From the NCBI GenBank assembly GCA_019307665.1, contig JAFDJC010000034.1:1-16147 (forward strand): a stretch of 16,147 bases of DNA. The letters run 5' to 3'. The stretch is from Deltaproteobacteria bacterium. GTDB lineage: Bacteria > Desulfobacterota > Desulfobacteria > Desulfobacterales > SURF-7. The position numbers were made by a program, and so were the translations under genes. The notes under the pieces were generated by a model, which made no database searches, had not been told where the DNA came from, and saw nothing but the letters and a program-made list of their open reading frames with translations. Within the stretch, counting starts at the first letter, position 1. Every line of letters starts with the position of its first letter. Below, piece by piece: positions 13,998-16,147 of this stretch.

Positions 13998-14336
13998 TTA
14001 TACAGTATTTTCAGCTATTACAACCGTTATAGAGCTGGTTCTTTTCAATATTTTCGACCCGCGACCCCTTGCTCTGGCCCTGAATCGTTTTAATGTTGGT
14101 CCCTGGTCTACAAAAATATTACGAATAACAAGTGTATCGACATCTAAATTTTTACTCTCCTCAGCATTAGCGACAGCAGATCGCAGGACCTTTTCAACAA
14201 GTCCGGCTGCTTTTTGAGGCATAAATTTTAGTATATTCAAACCCGCTTCAACAGGTTTCCCTTTAACTGCACCTGCAATCTTTCGTACTTTCTGCGGGGA
14301 AATGCGTACGTATTTTACAACAGCTTTTGCCTCCAT
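13998..14336 (-). CDS. rplV: 50S ribosomal protein L22
   Basis: L22 lines the exit tunnel with a long hairpin whose tip affects macrolide and nascent-chain sensing. The 112-residue protein starts MEAKAVVKYVRISPQKVRK and has VLRSAVANAEESKNLDVDTL (around 50-69). The tunnel hairpin segment includes LKRFRARARGRGSKILKRTS (82-101). The start is ATG and the length is normal. It lies 13 bases after rpsS and 14 before rpsC. Confidence 0.97.
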   Translation of the reverse strand: MEAKAVVKYVRISPQKVRKIAGAVKGKPVEAGLNILKFMPQKAAGLVEKVLRSAVANAEESKNLDVDTLVIRNIFVDQGPTLKRFRARARGRGSKILKRTSSITVVIAENTV

Positions 14337-14349
14337 TTCTCAAATCCCT

Positions 14350-14628
14350 TTATTTTACTCTGGTTTTTTTCCCACCTGCGTGGCCGTAAAAAGTCCTTGT
14401 AGGTGAAAACTCACCCAGCTTGTGACCGACCATGTTTTCTGTTACAAATACAGGTACAAACTTTTTCCCATTATGAACAGCCAGTGTCAGGCCGACCATT
14501 TCAGGGATAATGGTAGATCGTCTTGACCAGGTTTTTATAACCTGATTGCTTCTTGTTTCTTGTGCAATCTGCACCTTTTGCAACAACTTGAAATCTACAA
14601 ATGGACCCTTTTTCAACGACCGTGGCAT
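14350..14628 (-). CDS. rpsS: 30S ribosomal protein S19
   Basis: S19 is a 30S head protein that pairs with S13 and contacts A-site tRNA. The 92-residue protein has the invariant MPRSLKKGPFVDFKLL start, SNQVIKTWSRRSTIIPEMVG (27-46), the HNGKKFVPVFVTENMVGHKLGEF stretch (~52-74), and ends in FYGHAGGKKTRVK. The start is ATG. It follows rplB after 33 bases, in standard order. Confidence 0.98.
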   Translation of the reverse strand: MPRSLKKGPFVDFKLLQKVQIAQETRSNQVIKTWSRRSTIIPEMVGLTLAVHNGKKFVPVFVTENMVGHKLGEFSPTRTFYGHAGGKKTRVK

Positions 14629-14661
14629 GTTTACTCCTGAAATTATTAAAATAAACCCTTA

Positions 14662-15486
14662 TTACTTAGTCCTTCTCTTAACGATATAGCGATCAGTAGT
14701 CTTATTTTTACGTGTTCTAAAACCTTTAGTTGGTTTACCCCATGGAGAACACGGCTGACGACCGCCTGACGATCTGCCTTCACCACCCCCCATTGGATGG
14801 TCAACCGGATTCATGGCAACACCTCGAACGCTCGGCCTTCTCCCTTTCCATCTGCTTCTGCCGGCTTTCCCCAGATCAATTTTCTCATGAACCACATTGC
14901 CGACTTGTCCAATTGTAGCCTTACACTTTAAAAGCACCTTGCGGACTTCTCCGGATGGCAGCTTAATGAATGCATAGGCTCTTTCTTTCGCAACCAGCTG
15001 GGCAAAACCACCCGCGCTTCTTACAATCTGACCACCCTTACCTAAACGTAATTCTATATTATGAATAACGGTACCGAGCGGTATGTTTCCAAGCGGTAAT
15101 GCGTTTCCAGGTTTTATATCAGCATCCAGCCCGGAACTGACCTGATCTCCAATTTTCATGTTAACAGGTGCAAGGATATATCGCTTCTCACCATCCTTAT
15201 AATGAAGCAACGCTATCCTGGCACTTCGATTCGGGTCATACTCTACAGAATGAACCTTGGCCGGTATGCCTTCTTTATCTCTCTTAAAATCGATTATTCT
15301 ATATTGGCGTCTGCTTCCGCCACCTCTGTGCCTGCATGTAATACGACCATTTGCATTTCTGCCGCCTGTCTTTTTTATGATCTTGAGCAGACTTTTTTCA
15401 GGGTTCGTACTCGTAATCTCTTCAAAATCAGAATATTTTTGAAATCTTCGCCCCGGAGATGTCGGTTTTACTTTCTTAACTGCCAT
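14662..15486 (-). CDS. rplB: 50S ribosomal protein L2
   Basis: L2 is essential for subunit association and supports the peptidyl-transferase centre. The 274-residue protein has its N-terminal OB-like domain (around 50-130: NGRITCRHRGGGSRRQYRII, and later KRYILAPVNMKIGDQVSSG) and an SH3-like C-terminal domain. The conserved histidine is H230 in VDHPMGGGEGRSSGGRQP, matching the functionally important H229 of E. coli. The end KTTDRYIVKRRTK is typical. The start is ATG. Confidence 0.98.
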   Translation of the reverse strand: MAVKKVKPTSPGRRFQKYSDFEEITSTNPEKSLLKIIKKTGGRNANGRITCRHRGGGSRRQYRIIDFKRDKEGIPAKVHSVEYDPNRSARIALLHYKDGEKRYILAPVNMKIGDQVSSGLDADIKPGNALPLGNIPLGTVIHNIELRLGKGGQIVRSAGGFAQLVAKERAYAFIKLPSGEVRKVLLKCKATIGQVGNVVHEKIDLGKAGRSRWKGRRPSVRGVAMNPVDHPMGGGEGRSSGGRQPCSPWGKPTKGFRTRKNKTTDRYIVKRRTK

Positions 15487-15507
15487 TATTTGCTCCTAAA
15501 ATGCTGA

Positions 15508-15801
15508 TTACACGCCTTCGAAAAATTCTATCCGTTCACCAGGCATCAGCTTTACAATCGCTTTCTTCCAATTCTTTCGTCTTCCGGTTATCCTGCCCCG
15601 TTGTTTCTTTTTCCCCTTAACTTGCATTGTTTTAACTGATGCGACCCGTACATTAAATATCGCTTCAACGTGCTTTTCGATTTCAAGACGGTTTGCTCTC
15701 CTGTCAACCTCAAATGTAACCTGGTTGAGCATTTCTTTCTGCAAAGTTGTCTTCTCAGTACTTATCGGCCTTTTGATAATATCGTATTGATTCAGGTTCA
15801 T
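15508..15801 (-). CDS. rplW: 50S ribosomal protein L23
   Basis: L23 sits at the tunnel exit and is the docking site for trigger factor and SRP. The 97-residue protein has the typical core YDIIKRPISTEKTTLQKE (6-23), YTFEV-like strand NQVTFEVDRRANRLEIEKHV (26-45), the VKTMQVKGKKKQRGRITGRR extension (55-74), and ends with an acidic/hydrophobic VKLMPGERIEFFEGV. Its ATG overlaps the rplD stop by four bases (ATGA), implying translational coupling. Confidence 0.97.
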   Translation of the reverse strand: MNLNQYDIIKRPISTEKTTLQKEMLNQVTFEVDRRANRLEIEKHVEAIFNVRVASVKTMQVKGKKKQRGRITGRRKNWKKAIVKLMPGERIEFFEGV

Positions 15802-16147
15802 GAGAGCAATCTCCCTTCAATCGCTTTAATAGAGGACTCCATGATGACCAGATTCTGATATTTTAAAATATCATAAACATTCAGCCCTTCCTTTTTAAGA
15901 ACTTTTATTCCGGGTAAATTTCTGGCTGAAAGTTCAAGTTTTTTATCCGCTTCATCTATAACGATTAACGCTTTAGTTACTTTTAACGCTTCAGCAACTT
16001 CTTTGAACTTTTTGGTTTTTATCCGGTCAAGTTCGATTCTATCAACGACAATCAATGTATTGTCTGACAGTTTACTGCTCAGCGCCATTTTAAGAGCCGT
16101 TTTTCGCTTCCTTTTCGACACTTTTAATGTATAGTTGTTTTCTCCAG
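15798..16147 (-). CDS. rplD: 50S ribosomal protein L4 (C-terminal part, cut by the window edge)
   Basis: The reading frame enters from beyond position 16147 with no start seen. About 115 C-terminal residues are visible, roughly the last half of a protein usually near 205 residues. Key stretches are TLKVSKRKRKTALKMALSSK, LIVVDRIELDRIKTKKF and ARNLPGIKVLKKEGLNVYDI, plus the final IEGRLLS. L4 binds 23S rRNA and lines the tunnel constriction. In E. coli it also represses its own S10 operon. A GTG at 16119-16121 is only an internal valine codon, not a start. The rest, including any rplC and rpsJ, lies outside. Confidence 0.95.
   Translation of the reverse strand, partial: GENNYTLKVSKRKRKTALKMALSSKLSDNTLIVVDRIELDRIKTKKFKEVAEALKVTKALIVIDEADKKLELSARNLPGIKVLKKEGLNVYDILKYQNLVIMESSIKAIEGRLLS

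Noticed and set aside
1..16147. tRNA, rRNA, CRISPR arrays, insertion sequences or attachment sites
   Set aside because: None was seen. The only tandem repeat is the short 12-base one in the first gene, and gene density leaves little free space.

Overview
The window is a bacterial chromosome segment, probably from a sulfate-reducer-type deltaproteobacterium (Desulfobacterota). That placement is an inference. It rests on the ribosomal proteins' general character, a C-terminal CFI-box-like motif in the first gene, moderate GC content (low forties by eye) and the style of the surface protein. It would need a tree of concatenated ribosomal proteins to confirm.

Positions 12-3576 (plus strand) hold two non-ribosomal genes. 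The first encodes a secreted 740-residue protein: signal peptide, right-handed parallel beta-helix, fibronectin type III-like module, a twice-repeated C-terminal module, and a very short tail ending in a CFI-box-like motif. The second encodes a cytoplasmic GAF/DUF484-like sensor fused to a GGDEF domain. Its signature is degenerate (AGDKF) but the RxxD inhibitory site is intact. A 235-base gap separates them and contains a good sigma-70-type promoter and a small hairpin.

Positions 3601-16147 (minus strand, so transcribed right to left) are one continuous ribosomal superoperon in the classical S10-spc-alpha order: rplD (partial, runs off the right edge)-rplW-rplB-rpsS-rplV-rpsC-rplP-rpmC-rpsQ-rplN-rplX-rplE-rpsN-rpsH-rplF-rplR-rpsE-rpmD-rplO-secY-infA-rpmJ-rpsM-rpsK-rpsD-rpoA-rplQ. 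All gaps are under 100 bases, two gene pairs overlap, and I see no clear internal terminator. The products assemble the 50S and 30S subunits, start translation (IF1), insert membrane and secreted proteins (SecY) and nucleate RNA polymerase (alpha). There is no adk or map between secY and infA.

The superoperon is textbook in order and content, and I do not see an undescribed multi-gene system here. The points worth a second look are the following. Five TTG start codons all fall in small-subunit genes. The GGDEF protein has a damaged signature but a preserved inhibitory site. It meets the ribosomal superoperon convergently with only 24 bases and no visible terminator between them. The surface protein has an unusual, abruptly ending CFI-box tail.
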